A DNA stretch of 64,000 nucleotides from Primulina eburnea (GCF_022965805.1 NC_133109.1:77001-141000), one strand, 5' to 3'. Numbered from the stretch's first letter, positions 21,623 through 34,308 are shown. Notes: generated from the sequence alone by a model not told the origin. Numbers and translations: made by a program.

Positions 21623-24255
21623 ATGGTCGGAGCATATACCCTGAATGCTTATCAAGTTAAATTTGCTTCAATTCTCAACATCAAAAATGAGAATCTTGTC
21701 AAAGTATTCCAAGCCATTGAGAAATCAGGACTCCGGAAGTTCTTGGAAACACCTGATGTGATTTACAAGACGGCCCTTCTAGACTTCTACGCTAAGGCAA
21801 CTGTTCAAGAAGGGAAAATCATTCATTCTCAAGGAGATGCATCTATTTCCATTGATGCAGCACTATTATGATCAACCTTCTTTCTCTCGTTTTCAGGTAT
21901 CTCTGAACTTTCTGATATCTCTAAGCAAGATATGTCTATTGCACTCAGCACCTTTTCAACATCCGGAGAGGAACTTTCTCCATCTTGCTTCAAGAAACTT
22001 CTTAAGATGGAATATCAAGTGCATGTTGATGTTGTTGCTAAGGCACTCTTGGTCAAAGCTGGTACGTTTGATAGGCTGACCAAGGAAAAAGTTCAAGTGA
22101 TGGTTGCTATCATAAAAGGAATTAAGATGGATTGGAGTCGCTTTCTGTTTAGAATGATGAAGGAAATGGTAACAAGGAAGAGCTCTGGATTTGCTGTTCA
22201 GATCAGCACAATGCTTAAGGATTCTGGTTTTGCCTTTACAACTGAACATGATGATGTTTCAGTGACGATGATAGATGCTGACAACGTGATCACCCTAAGG
22301 CCTAAGCCAACTGTGGCTGAGTTTGTTTAACTGAAAAAGGAAATAGGAGTTCCTCAAGCTGAAACTACGGCAACTCAGAAGAAAGTGAAGAGGAAGAGAG
22401 TGGTCATCACCACTGATTCTGATAAAACGGATTCTGAGGAGTCTGCTGCTCCCATTCAACCTTCTTTGCCACCAACCCTCCTCAAATACAAAGAAAGCTC
22501 GCACTGTTCTTCGGATCAAGAAGACAACAGCCATTTCCGAATTGGACAATGTTCCTTTGAATCAAGTGTTCCCAAAAGTTGTTTCTTCTGCACCACAAAC
22601 TACTTCAGTTGCAAGACCTACCGCTGGTTCTGTTCCAACAATCTCTACTGCGTCTGCTTTCAGACCCGTATCTAGAATGGCACAAGGTTAGATTATTTCA
22701 TCCCCTCACCTTCTTCAAAACCCCAGGATCGTTTGGAAGGTTAATAGAGTATGAAAGAAAAGTCTTCATTTTGGCGAAGACAGAAAATGTGATTGAAGCA
22801 ATGCGCCGTCGAAACTTCATTTTTGAGCAGATTCTACGACAAAAACTGGAATCAATATTGAAGAATCTCATGTCTAATTTTGATGTATTGATTCCTACTG
22901 TTGCTCATGATCAAGAAGTGATTCTTGTATTAACAGAATGTTTGAAAATCATGGATGAGCAACTTAGTACTCAAGAACAAAATTTTGGAGAAACTGAACC
23001 ATATTCAGTAGGCCTGGTTCCAGATTTTGATAAGATCAAGTCAGTTGAGGAACAATCTATGGCTGTTCCAGAAGCTATAGTTTCCAGTACTCCTGCATTT
23101 CACAAGATGCCTATTTAGTCTTCCTCTCTTATATATGTTCGTGAATTGGCTTCAGTAGAAGAAGTCATTCAATCAATCACTCGGGACACCTCTGCAGTAT
23201 CAGACACCGTTCAAGTAGATGAATCCGCTCACCCAACAATCCAACCGACAGAACAAGCTCAGGGAGAATCACATGCTGCCCCGTCTCCCTCCTTGCCAAA
23301 TTTGGAAATTTTCTCCACTGAACATCAAGAGGAAATGATCATGATCTTGAATGATCCAAGCCAACCTGTTGAACAGATAGAAGCTTTGGAAGTCGGTCAA
23401 CCAGAAGAAAGCACACTTCCTGAACCTTCTGTTGTTCTTGACCATGCTGTTGTTGAATCTACTGCTGCTGAGCAACTTGTTTATGATGAAGACCTCCCTC
23501 CTGCAACATCTACTGCTATTGTTACTATTTCTTCTGCTCCTGATTCTTCTACTGCGATGGTTGTTGCTCCTGCTGACTCACCAACTCCAATGGATCGCAT
23601 TGCGTGTACTACTGATATTCTGAAACTCTTGCGTGACGAAAGTCAATCTCCCAGCGAAGCTCCATTCAATCTTGAATCTGAGATTGATAATCTTAAGAGA
23701 ACTGTTGACAGTCTTTCACAGACTTTCAAGAATCTTTCCTATGATCATGCTAGTGAAGTCTATGCCTCCGCCAATTTTCGAGAGCGTGTAATGGCATACG
23801 TCATCAAAACCGCAGAATCAATGACCAAAATTGATGTCGAGGCTGAGCTTTTCCGGCAAAATGTTCTCAAAAGCCATGCTGAACTTTTAGTTGGTCAACT
23901 TGATGCTCGTCGAACTCTCACTGCTCATGATACTGCTATTCAAACTGTTTCGACCGAAGTTGATAATCTAGACTCCCGACTTGACACTATCAATGCTGAG
24001 ATTGCGTCCCAATCTCAATCAATTCAAACTTTGAACGCTCAAGTATCCAGTCACACACCAACACTGGATATTCTGCATAATGGGATTGTCTCACTCAGTA
24101 GCCGAGTGGATCTATTACTTGCTCGAGTTCACTCTGCTGATGCCAAAAAAGGGGAAAGCCAAGGCATGATGGAAGAACAAAGAGAACCATCGAACAGAAA
24201 TCAAGATCCTCTGAATGAGAATACTCTGTTCCGAGACATTGGAACAGATGACTAA
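21623..24255 (+). pseudogene. SIRE-type extra sense ORF of A (about 870 codons), broken
   Basis: This long reading frame lies between pol and the 3' LTR, where SIRE elements carry an env-like ORF. It begins MVGAYTLNAYQVKFASILNI, with FQAIEKSGLRKFLETPDVIY, and is followed by helical and basic parts (KKVKRKRVVITTDSD). The acidic Pro/Ser/Thr-rich middle runs from 22900 to 23640, and the C-terminal coiled coil from 23660 to 24150 has heptad-like repeats of L, I and V. Lesions are TGA at 21869-21871, TAA at 22328-22330, a frame change between about 22440 and 22680, and TAG at 23116-23118. I see no signal peptide or membrane helix, so an envelope role is not supported by the sequence. The N-terminal motif resembles many predicted proteins in Lamiales genomes, from memory. 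It is homologous to the ORF at 49983-60752. Confidence 0.7.
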
Positions 24256-24380
24256 AATTTCTTGCTGCTTTTTAAATTATGTTTAAACTACTTATTTACT
24301 TATGAAAATCTTCTTGTTTTAGTTGCTATATGCTTTGTTATTATTCATGTTTACTAACCTCTAGGTTTTGGCATCACCAC

Positions 24381-24392
24381 AAAGGGGGAAAT
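24381..24392 (+). other. Polypurine tract of A
   Basis: AAAGGGGGAAAT directly precedes the LTR TG, as expected for the plus-strand primer of copia elements. Confidence 0.85.
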
Positions 24393-25430
24393 TGATAGAC
24401 TTAACTTTATTGTGGTGATAAATATCGAAACCAGTAGGAATAAAACGAACCAGAAGATCATGCAAATCAGTAGTCTTTCAGTTGCTCTATCAGAAGCAGT
24501 AGCTCTCATTGACTTAGTTTAATAGAAACAGAACTTAGTCTTACTGGATCAGCACCTAACGGCTTTCCACTCGATTGTCTGAATCTTAATTGTTACCGTT
24601 ACTTTATCTAGTACAAAGCATTTATTGCACCATTAAATGCTGTACTAAGTCATTTAATTCGTTTTACTCGTTTTAGTAAGTAACAAGACTGATTGGGTTA
24701 AAAGCTTTTTTGCAGGATCCTCTTTAGGAAATAAATCAGTGTATATGAGAAGTCAAGAGAGCCGGTTTTAAATATAGACGTTGGATTCAGTTATCTATAT
24801 ATATGGATCAAAACCATTCAGATAACAACTACTGATCATTCTTATCTATCCAACAATACATTGAGCAACCGCAAAATTTTCCATATATTCAAAAGCTCAA
24901 ACTTGCAGAAAAGCAGTATACGCCTCATATAATACATCAGATCTTTGGAGATCATTTTGTACTGCTGTTTCTTCATCTCTTCAAGCAAAACCTTACCATA
25001 CTGTGTAGAAGAGTTTTTATTCTGGAAAAGAGTCTTTTCCAGAACTGTGTTGAATCGTATCTTTACTGTGTTGTAGTTGCTAAGAGTTTCAGTAGGCAAA
25101 GGATAAGCCCTGCTTAAGTGGTTGTGTACAAAAGTTGTACTGTAAAATCCAAAGTCTTTTAGTGATACCTTCTGGAAACAGAAGAAGGAGAGACATAGAA
25201 GATTTCATCTTCGAACTTCCATAAACAACTGCCGTCTTCTGCTTTTACTATTTTAAACCACTTCATTGGATTGTTTCCGCACTTATTATTGTAATCCATT
25301 GGAAGTATTCACGGCAAGACAAGCTAGTGTCTTTAACAGGATTCTAGCACCCTCGTTATTCAAGAAATAAAACAGATTTGGAGAAGAGTTCATTCACCCC
25401 CCCCTCTAAACTCTTCCTCGATCCTCAACA
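24393..25430 (+). repeat. 3' LTR of A
   Basis: It is 1038 bp, TGATAGACTTAAC to GATCCTCAACA. A TATA-like TATATATAT is at 24796-24804. Its last 311 bp match 2651-2961. Confidence 0.9.
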
Positions 25431-25854
25431 CAATTTATACATTTTCTTACTCCCAAAGATAATCGCAGTCCTCAAATTATTATTACTTACGAGTAATTCT
25501 AAAAAATTAATTCAACTAGTAACCATGAATCATAAACATTTTCTTAGAAAATATACGTGTCCCAAAAGCATTCGTAATATTTACGATTAATTTATGACCC
25601 AAAAATTAGAACGTCAATACTAAAACCCAAAAATCAACATAGTCCAATTCCACCACGAAGCCAACGTGCGTTAAAATCAAATAGTTTCTTATTTCATATC
25701 GTATCACGTATAAAAATTTTAAAGCATATAAATATTAAAAATCGATTCAACGGTCAGGGGCACAAGAAATTATCGATAAACTATTGCCCTAAATTGATGG
25801 TAATTTGATATTTCTTCAAAATATTAAATTTTTAACTTGGATAAATATATTTTT

Positions 25855-25909
<55 letters not shown>

Positions 25910-26280
25910 TTTTAACATTTAAAATATATTAAGCTGAAATACTGGCTTTCATATGATTTTTCAAAACATTTCTTTCACCACACCCAAATCATGAAATTTG
26001 AGAAGGCTTTCAACTTCGTAGTAGGGTTTTTGATCGTATGCAAGGAAGGCGTCTCCGCATTCTCCTTCGCTTAGTCTAAGTCGTCGGAAGAGGAGAAGAA
26101 GAAGAAAAAGAAGGAAGGGTGGGCTGACAGAATGGAACTGATGGCATTTCGGAACAACATCGAAAAAATGCTTGAGGATCGTGTCCGAATGAAAAAAGAG
26201 GTTAGGAATATGCACAAAAAATGGTGAAAATTGACATTTACATGAATTTGTTTCACAATTTCTTTTCATTCACAAAAGTC
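25431..26280. other. AT-rich spacer
   Basis: There is no recognisable gene. It holds a TA microsatellite at about 25859-25902. A short plus-strand reading frame at about 26085-26227 is rich in Glu and Lys (WADRMELMAFRNNIEKMLED) and could be a gene relic, but there is nothing to anchor it. Confidence 0.5.
25859..25902. repeat. TA microsatellite
   Basis: An uninterrupted (TA)n run of about 22 units is followed by AAAAGATTTTTAAC. Confidence 0.9.
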
Positions 26281-26289
26281 TATGCACTG

Positions 26290-26442
26290 TATTTTCCGAA
26301 CCCGACCTTATCGGGTACCCGAATAGGCGGGTAGTGTCCAAAATCGGATCGGGTTCGAGTAATGAAAATGCAACCCGAAAAAATCGGGTACCCGATCCGA
26401 ACTACCCGAAACCCGAAAAACCAGACCCGTGCCCACCCCTAG
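26290..26442. mobile_element. Possible hAT-type MITE end
   Basis: This stretch is rich in GGGTACCCGA-type inverted repeats and ends ACCCGTGCCCACCCCTAGTG. Read from the right it is CACTAGGGGTGGGCACGGG, a start I associate with hAT-type miniature elements in plants. The other end and target duplication were not found. Confidence 0.4.
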
Positions 26443-26445
26443 TGT

Positions 26446-26673
26446 GGGGAAGGGTTCCCCACATTCAAGTAATTTTCAAACTTGGATACTTGTAGGCTTT
26501 TTGTTAAAGTATTTCCTGGATTTTCCTCAGAAGCTATTTTCTCGACCGTGATAGTCCCACTAGCTATTATTTCTCAAATAAAATGTTGCTTTATGTCGAT
26601 ATGTTTTGATCTCTCATGGTATACTGGGTTTTTAATTTGGTGAATAGCACTTAGATTATCACAGTATATCCAT
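26446..26673 (-). pseudogene. Copia RNase H fragment
   Basis: The minus strand reads [30 protein letters not shown], a stop, then EIIASGTITVEKI and NTLTKSLQVSKF. This is the end of a Ty1/copia RNase H, including the CDN motif and the SKHIDI motif, joined directly to the possible MITE end. About 75 codons with one in-frame stop; no LTR was found beside it. Confidence 0.75.
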
Positions 26674-28503
26674 CACCTCCTGAGCTATTTTAATTATGTT
26701 ATGGTGTTGTATGCATTGAAATATCGATTGTCAACAACTAAAAATAGGCAAGAAAACCTCCTCGTATTGCTTCTGGTGTACCATCTATTACGACTCATCA
26801 AGTTTACAATTCAATATTTTGTCTAATGTAAATGAGTTGTAGTTGTGACTCATATATGGTGGTGCTATTATGGTGAAAAAAATACACCAGTGCTTTGTTC
26901 TCGAACACGATTCTTGATAACGAGTTATGGTTGTGAAGCATCTGTGGTGTTGTTTGTCATTTTTTCACAAAAATAAAGATCAAGCACCAAATGTCTGGTA
27001 ACCCGGGTCTTTACCAGCAAACAGTTTTAGTTTTTGGCGAAGAGATATTGAATTATGTGTTCCATGTTGGCCAAATATATGCCCCCGTGATCTGTTAGTT
27101 TAGGGATTATATTTCATATTACCTTTTTTCTTTGTTGCCAAAATCCGCTCTGAAAGAAGTAACAAGCCTTCAAATAACTGCTGAACGGCCTTACCAATGT
27201 TGGAAGCATTTGCAGAAGCTGTTGATGTTTCAAACACATGGATGTCTCGTCCATACTCTTCTTTTAGCCTAGCCTTTGTGACCAAATACGAATAACTTAC
27301 TTGTAGAAGATCACATTGAATAGCAAAATGACATGAAGCTTCACAACAATGTTTAGAGACTAGAATGTGGAAATAAAGTGGCTGATAGGAAGCAACATAG
27401 CCCGATAAAGCATCAATAGATACTTAAAATACAAAATCCGGTCAAATAATGAAATAAACAACTCACATGCTCTCACATCTAGCTCATGCTACAATATTTT
27501 AAAAAATATATAAAAAAAGTTTGTCTGGGATTCTAATATTATCTGAAAGGGCTTTGTCAATGCTATCCCTTTCACAGTCCAAGCCCTTTGATTTGAAGCA
27601 TGATATATTGTATTTGTTAGTTCAATAGATATCAGCCAACTAAAAGTTTAGTTTGATTGCAAAATGAGTGATCTGCAGCACCAATTATTTTATTTCATGG
27701 AATACTGAGCATTTTTGTTTCCATGTATAATCTTGTTTAGGTCAACATGAGGTTCTTGCTTCAGGCCAATTGAGGATCTTATAGCCCATCATGAGCGTAT
27801 GTAATACTGGTAAATTCAACGTGAGCTTCCCAACACCCTTTTAAATTTATGTCTTACGTTATGTTTCAGTATCACATTATATTGTTCATCTTTGCTAGCA
27901 GTGAAGCTGCTAATTTAACTCTTGAACGATCAGACACTGATGGTTTGTCAGACAACAAATTCCTTCAATTTCCCATTAATTGGGCCTAACAATCCCACTA
28001 GTTTATATGAGCCAAGCCTGATAATCTCATTTGCCATGTCTTCATATCGCCGATATATCTGATATAACTATTTCTTAGGCTAGTAAATCTCTCTTTCACG
28101 ACAAAAAATGATCGGGCTTGCTTTTTTTTTTTTGGCTATCAAAGTTGAAATCCGTTGATTCCAACTTCGCTTTTGATAGTGTAATGGGCGCGGCAGCAGC
28201 TATCAACATATTCTCTTTCGCTGAGGAGATGTTGGAGAGGAAGGAAAGACTGAAGGAGGACAAGGACGCGCAGAGAGAGAAGATGAACGTGAAGAACAAA
28301 GATAGAATTGAACGGATGTTGTTTCATAACAACCTCCTAACAATGTTATCTCAACTGATGAAAATTGATTAAAAGGAGCTGCAGGAAGTAGGTGAATTTA
28401 TTAACATTAATATTAACTGCTGTAGTTTTGTGATTAATTCTTCATTGATTGTTGAAATGACGTTCCACAACCACCGGCAGCTGCAGCAAGTCAGGATGGA
28501 GCA
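26674..28503. other. Spacer with two weak ORFs
   Basis: No recognised gene. A 61-codon minus ORF at 27100-27285 (RLKEEYGRDIHVFETSTASA, AVQQLFEGLLLLSERI) and a 62-codon plus ORF at 28184-28372 (INIFSFAEEMLERKERLKED, ending MLSQLMKID) read like exon or gene relics. I could not name either or find convincing splice sites. The rest is AT-rich without open frames. Confidence 0.4.
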
Positions 28504-29855
28504 TGATAAGTGCAAGATTTGCACTTAATTTATATAAGAATCCATATTGAATTATGTTAGTTTCGAACGGAATTATGAGTTTTTTGGTTTTGTTTTTTGT
28601 TGTCATTTCAGGAAAGGGGAAAAGAGTGCACACGAAACAAAGTAGAGTCAAGAAAACATAGTGCCATGAAGCCTTCGGGCAGAACCTCGCGTGCATCCAT
28701 GCGAGATCACGCGCAGCCGCGCGCGATGATATGCAAAAAGATCGACAGAAGCTCGCGTGAGACTGTGCGACTTCATGCGCAACCGCGCGCACGAAGAAAC
28801 AAGCGAGAGACCAGAAGCTCGTGTGCGACCGCGTGACATCACACAAAACCGCGCACGCCGTTTGTCTAGAATCTTATAAATTGCGCAAGTTAGGTCAGAA
28901 AGAGGGGGAGAGCCGCCTTGGAAAAGATAGATACGAGCAAAAAGCCGTTTTGAAGAGAAAAACACACGGGAGAGAGGCACAGACACGAGAGGAAGACCAA
29001 GGGTGCGAAGAACAATCACAAATACGAAGAACGACGGATCTGGGGATGGAGACGACACTTCGGATTTGTCATCTATTCCTTCGCTTTTATATTTTCTTGT
29101 ATTTCGATGTCTAAGCCTTCGAACATGTGTTGTTCTTATTTAGAATTCGTCATGAACTAATTTTCTAGTCTAGAGAATGACGTAACTTTGTTGATACGAT
29201 GATTTGACGCAATGATTTATTTGATTGAATTCCGCTATTGTTTAATTGTGTTCTCTGTGTTATTTTACTACTACAATTTACTGGCCATAAATTGTGTGTT
29301 GTTTGATTAATTCTACAACTCGGGAGAGGGACTAGAATTATAGATCATTAGAGACACATCGTTGAATGTTTATATCGTTCAAAAGGCGTATAACTGTAGT
29401 GAGGCTTAGATAAGAACATTGTATGCATTTATCAATTAAACTTAGATTTTATTATGAATAATTGAATCGAAGTTTGATTGATACATTTTATTCGTCACTT
29501 GGGAAATGGGGAATAAAATAATTAAGATTCTTGGTCATTAAATAATTGAAATTCATGAATATAAATTTAACTTGGAATAATTATCGTGGAAACTTGGTGA
29601 AATCATTTTTCTAGATACTTTCTCTCATTGTTATTTCTCAATTCGGTGATTAGATTAATTCTTTGTTTTCAATTAATTCGGTTAAGCAAACCAAATCTCT
29701 TTTGATTTTTCTAAATAAAGTTGAGACTATTTTAATTACAAGCATTGATATAATTTTATTGTACACTTCTCGTGGGATCGACATTCGTACTCAAAACTTC
29801 ATTTTACTATAACTTGACGTCGTGCGCTTGCTAGCAATCAATAAAACACGCAACA
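28504..29855 (+). repeat. 5' LTR of C
   Basis: It runs from TGATAAGTGCAAGATTTG to ACACGCAACA, about 1352 bp, and is followed at once by the PBS. The left end is chosen from the TG and is less sure than the right end. A TATA-like TTATAAAT is at 28874-28881. Confidence 0.7.
28684..28858. repeat. CG-rich tandem repeats in the C LTR
   Basis: Three diverged units of about 60 bp contain AGAAGCTCG[CT]GTG, GACCGCG and CGCAACCGCGCGCAC, just upstream of the TATA-like box. They stand out as CG-rich in an AT-rich LTR. Confidence 0.65.
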
Positions 29856-29861
29856 AGTTTT

Positions 29862-29878
29862 TGGCGTCGTTGCAGGGG
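29862..29878 (+). other. Altered primer binding site of C
   Basis: TGGCGTCGTTGCAGGGG has two differences from the complement of the tRNA-Asp 3' end. Confidence 0.7.
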
Positions 29879-30092
29879 AGTGTCAAAATTTTAATTTATA
29901 TCAGTATTATTACCAATTAGTCTAGATTTTAATTTAGAACTTTTATTTTTATTTTATATTGACTGGGTTTTTCATTTTTCTGCTTGACAGTGCATGCTAA
30001 GATCGCAAAACTTTGATTCGCTTATTTTTTATCCAGAGATCGAAAGAACTGAAAGAAGATTAAGAAAAGTAAGAAGAAAACAGATACAAGCA

Positions 30093-30188
30093 ATGGCTGA
30101 ACACAGAGAATGACAGACAAAACGTACCAGAAGCTATACCTATCAGTGATCAACAATCATTACTCTGGTATTGCTAGAGGGACTATCA
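30093..30188 (+). pseudogene. 5' fragment of C gag
   Basis: It starts ATGGCTGAACACAGAGAA at 30093, with TGA at 30111-30113. A neighbouring frame continues INNHYSGIARGTI into the insertion point of D and connects to NATNFELKPALINMV at 39892. Too short to tell more. Confidence 0.6.
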
Positions 30189-32238
30189 TGAAAGCGGACC
30201 GGTTACGGTGGCCGGAAGCGCAACGGAAGTCAAAAATTTTTAATTTTCTACAAGAAATTTCGGCCACCTTGAATCTTTGTGCAATATTTACAATTTAAAC
30301 CATACATAGGATGTTAGAAAGTTTATTACCTATCAACCTCTTGAGGTTGATGTATGGCACCAACTTTGTTGTAAACAACAAAGCTCTTCAAGGTTGAAGA
30401 TCTACAAGCCTCCAACTCCATTTTCTTCAAAAATAAGGCCCACCACTAACAAGGTAAACCCCCTCAAAAATTGCACTAGAAAAGTTTGAGGATTTATCAA
30501 AGAGAATGGTATTATTCTCCAACAAAAATGAAGAACAAAGAAAAGAAAAATTGAGAGAACAAGCTTGAAATTAGAGTGCTAGAATGAGGAGAGAAGTTGA
30601 GTCTAGGTTGTGAGAAAAGCAAGTCTCAAAAGCAACAAAAAGTTGCATGCCTAGTCTCCAACCCTTCACCTCCCCAAAGCATGCAAACCCTAGAATGTCA
30701 TGTATATAATATGGTTTTTAACACATTAAAAACCATGGACTAAATTTTAATTATCTAAAACACATTTGAGATAAATTAAATATTACTTGAATTTACCCAA
30801 GTCCCACTAGTTAAATAATTATTTTAATTGAGCTCTACAAGACTCAATATTATTTAATTAATTCAACACTTGAATTAATTTAATTATTTAGACCCTACTA
30901 GGTCCACTAGTGTTTAATTAATTCAACACTTGAATTAATTTTAATTTAGTCCACAATAATATTTATGAGAATCACAATTTTCAACTACATTATTTACTTG
31001 GCCAAATTTTAATCTAGGAACACTTCCATAAATTAAAATTTATATTTCTCTCATAGAAGTCATACTTCTATTTTTCTTTACGCTTATAAACACATTTATA
31101 AGCCGTTCAACACATTGAACTATTTTACTTCTCATCGGGATTTACAAAGTTAATACTTGTGTGGTCCTCAATGGTTCATTGATACAACTAGCCGTGGGTT
31201 CACATCTCTATGTGATTCGGACTAAACATGTCCTTATACGAGCATACCCCAATTGCCCCATTCTTACTTATCAACACCTTGATAACAAGAACGTCAGAAC
31301 TCAAGTCTGATAGTACCCAACCAATCACGTTAAACGCCTAGCAGCATCGCTTACGTGATTCCCTAGGTATCACATGATAGTGCCTGCAAGAACCAATCAA
31401 TTATGGTTAGCGTACAGTACGGTCCCTTCAACTCATATATCCCGACCGATTCGACAACTATTGGTATATCGAGAGTTGTCAATGAATCGATACTATGTGT
31501 CATGTCGTAGTTGCATCGATGGTGTAATCTATGAAACCCTTTTCATAATTACAACCATACTCTGATCAGAGATTTCAAACTACACGCACATGATAACACA
31601 TAGGATATCCATACCCGTAGGTAAGCGGTGAATCCCCGACTACAATGCATCGACTCCTATATGTTTCGCCGTAACACCCAACCTTGCCACCTGATGACCC
31701 CATAAGAGTCGGTAAACAAGTCAAAGTGAAACGCTAGCATATAGAGTCTCAATGTTGTCCCGGGTCATAAGGACTAATGGTGTACAACCAAAAACTAGGA
31801 CGTTTCCACTCGATAAGTGAGAACCACTTGGAAAGTCCTTTATAGAGGGTTGTTCAGTGCACTCTACCAGGAGCACCTATCTGCATGCTCGGACATCACA
31901 ATGTCCCCTACCAATGAAACATGGTACTCACATCGCAGATACTAGTCTCTAACTCGAGCGGTCTATATCCTTCTTAGTGGCGGCTGAATCGACTTGGAAC
32001 CGTTTAGAATATACAGTATTCCAAATATGAGTTTCATGATACTCATCATATGAGCATCTCATATTCTTTCTACTATTTGTATATTCAAGGACTTTATCTA
32101 TGCAACTAGCATGGGTATAAAGATAAAGATGCGCCAAATTAATAAATTCAAATATTATTAAAATAAAGATCGTTTATACAAAGAGTTTCATTGTGAACAG
32201 TCGGCCAACACTTGGCTCGACGTTCACCTACTCTAACA
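30189..32238 (-). repeat. 3' LTR of D
   Basis: It runs TGAAAGCGGACCGG to CTACTCTAACA. The minus-strand polypurine tract CAAGTGGGAGAT abuts it at 32239-32250. Confidence 0.92.
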
Positions 32239-32252
32239 ATCTCCCACTTGCA

Positions 32253-32905
32253 CTAGAGCCAACTACCCATATACTTTAGACCCATTATTTCGCGATGCTT
32301 CTCGAATGATGGTCCTGGTAAAGGCTTAGTTAGTGGATCAGCAACATTATCTGCGGAGCCGAATTTGTCGATCGACACTTCTCTTCGTTCCACAATCTCT
32401 CGGAGGATGTGGTACTTTCTCAATACATGTTTGGACTTCTGATGAGACCTTGGCTCCTTTGCCTGAGCTATGGCTCCCGTGTTGTCACACATCACCGGGA
32501 TAGGAGCAACTCCATTAGGAATGCGCCCAACTCTTGGACGAAATTCCTAATCCAAACAGCCTCCTTTGCTGCAGCCGATGCAGCAATGTATTCTGCCTCA
32601 GTGGTGGAATCCGCAGTACTGTCTTGCTTGGAACTCTTCCAAGAGACAGCACCACCATTGAGCATGAATATGAATCCGGAGGTTGACTTCGAGTCATCAA
32701 TATCGCTTTGGAAGCTAGAGTCGGTATAGCCTTCCAATTTCAGTTCTCCACCCCCATAGACCAAGAACAGCTTATTGGTCCTTCTCAAATACTTGAGGAT
32801 GTCTTTCACAGCTTTCCAGTGTGGAAGACCAGGGTTGGATTGATATCTACTCACTACACTTAGTGCAAATGCCACGTCAGGACGTGTAGATATCATCCCA
32901 TACAT
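32253..32905 (-). pseudogene. RNase H of D
   Basis: This reads MYGMISTRPDVAFALSVVSR, GYTDSSFQSDIDDSKSTSGF, TEAEYIAAS, then after a frame change near 32495 MCDNTGAIAQAKEP, SKHVLRKYHILRE and ADPLTKPLPGPSF. Between this and the RT at 32950 the expected region of roughly 200-250 nt is missing, so the RT-RNase H junction is deleted and the frame is lost. Confidence 0.88.
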
Positions 32906-32949
32906 GATACTACCAATAGCCGAAGCATACGAAATTCGTGTAATCGCCG

Positions 32950-33831
32950 CTATCTCTGCATCAAGTCCTGCATTGAGAACTTACTTGCTAACCGTATCTT
33001 AGTTGATTGCAACATTCCTACATCATTCCCAATGAGTAGAATGTCATCAACATAAAGAACAAGGAATGTCACAGCACTCCCACTGACCTTCTTATACACA
33101 CAGGGTTCCTCAGGATTCTTAGTAAAAACAAACTCTTTGATTGTACTGTCGAATCTGAGGTTCCAACTCCTCGATGCCTGCTTAAGACCACAAATAGATA
33201 TTTGAAGTTTGCATACCATATGCTCACTTCCGATAGATGTAAAACCCTCAGGTTGAGACATGTAAATCTCTTCCTTAATATCCCCATTAAGGAAGGCTGT
33301 CTTCACATCCATCTGCCATATCTCATAGTCATACCATGCAGCTATGGCTAGCAATATCCTAATGGACTTGAACATCGCTACTGGAGAAAAGGTTTCCTCA
33401 TAGTCAACACCTTTCCTTTGAGTATACCCTTTTGCTACCAATCGCGCCTTGAAGGTCAATACCTTCCCATCCGCCCCAAGTTTCCTCTTGTAAATCCATT
33501 TACACCCTATGGGAACAGTTCCCTCAGGTGGATCCACAAGATTCCACACTTGGTTCGAATGCATGGAATTCATATCAGATTCCATTGCTTCAAGCCACTT
33601 GGATGAATCGGCATCCGATAACGCTTCCTTGAAGGTCCTTGGATCACATCCAAGGTTAGGCTCATCATGGCCCTCTTCAAGAAGCAGACCATACCTCATA
33701 GGTGGTCTCGAGACCCTCTCGGATCTTCTAGGAGCTTGTATCTCCTCACTTAGCTCATTGGGTGTGGGTTCTACAACTGTGGGTGTCTCTCGAACCTCTT
33801 CGAGTTCTATCATTTCGCCTTTTCTATCCAA
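32950..33831 (-). pseudogene. Reverse transcriptase of D
   Basis: The open segment contains SKWLEAMESDMNSMHSNQVW, GCKWIYKRKLGADG, KARLVAKGYTQRKGVDYEET, WQMDVKTAFLNG, GLKQASRSWN and an intact YVDDILLIG catalytic motif. It ends at FSMQDL where the deletion starts. It is separated from the integrase part by a stop at 33847-33849. Confidence 0.9.
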
Positions 33832-33846
33832 TAGAAATTCCTTTTC

Positions 33847-34305
33847 TTAAAAGGTTGCATTCCTAGAAACAAACACCTTTTTTTCTTGGGGATGATAGAA
33901 ATAATATCCAACGGAATTTCTTGGATATCCCACAAAGTAGCATAAAATGGATCGACAATCCAATTTATCTCCCACTGTCTGCTTCACATAAGCAGGGCAC
34001 CCCCATATTCTAAGATAAGAATACTTGGGAGTCTTACCCATCCATATCTCATATGGAGTCTTGTCAACTGCCTTTGTATGGACATTGTTCAACAACAGTG
34101 CCGCTGTCTCAAGCGCATATCCCCAAAAGGATGACGGCAACTCCGTGAACCCCATCATAGACCGAACCATGTCCATCAAAGTCCGGTTACGATGTTCCGA
34201 AACACCATTCAACTGCGGTGTAGCGGGCGGAGTCCACTGCGAGAGAATCCCATTCTCTCTAAGATACTCTTGGAACTCGGCACTCAAGTACTCACCACCT
34301 CGATC
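33847..34305 (-). pseudogene. Integrase, C-terminal part, of D
   Basis: This continues after the TGA at 34306-34308 (a CGA-to-TGA type change within the integrase core). It shows SDRGGEYLSAEFQEYL, TPQLNGVSEHRNRTL, PSSFWGYALETAA, KTPYEIWMGKTP and GYYFYHPQEKKVFVSRN. It ends in a TAA at 33847-33849. Confidence 0.88.
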
Positions 34306-34308
34306 CGA

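Larger units (their letters stand above)
2651..25430 (+). mobile_element. Ty1/copia SIRE/Maximus-like retrotransposon A (old, broken)
   Basis: The order is LTR fragment, tRNA-Met PBS, gag, protease, integrase, reverse transcriptase, RNase H, two antisense ORFs, a long sense extra ORF, polypurine tract and LTR. The copia domain order plus a large ORF between pol and the 3' LTR points to the SIRE/Maximus lineage. The left LTR is cut by X and pol is cut by B. The overlapping parts of the two LTRs differ at about a dozen of 311 positions by eye. With in-frame stops in gag, pol and the extra ORF, this makes A one of the oldest layers. Confidence 0.85.

Noticed and set aside
27100..27285. 61-codon minus ORF in the spacer as a host exon
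   Set aside because: The text looks protein-like, but I could not name a family or find a good acceptor and donor, so I list it only as a weak relic.
31374..31565. A plus ORF MIVPARTNQLWLAYSTVP, repeated at 39022, 51830 and 58423
   Set aside because: Again an LTR passenger, on the strand opposite to the element; conservation reflects LTR similarity.
31949..32137. A minus ORF starting MAHLYLYTHASCIDKVLEY, repeated at 39597, 52385 and 58978
   Set aside because: It recurs only because it lies in the four LTR copies of D and E. No start context, TATA or domain supports it, and lengths differ between copies.
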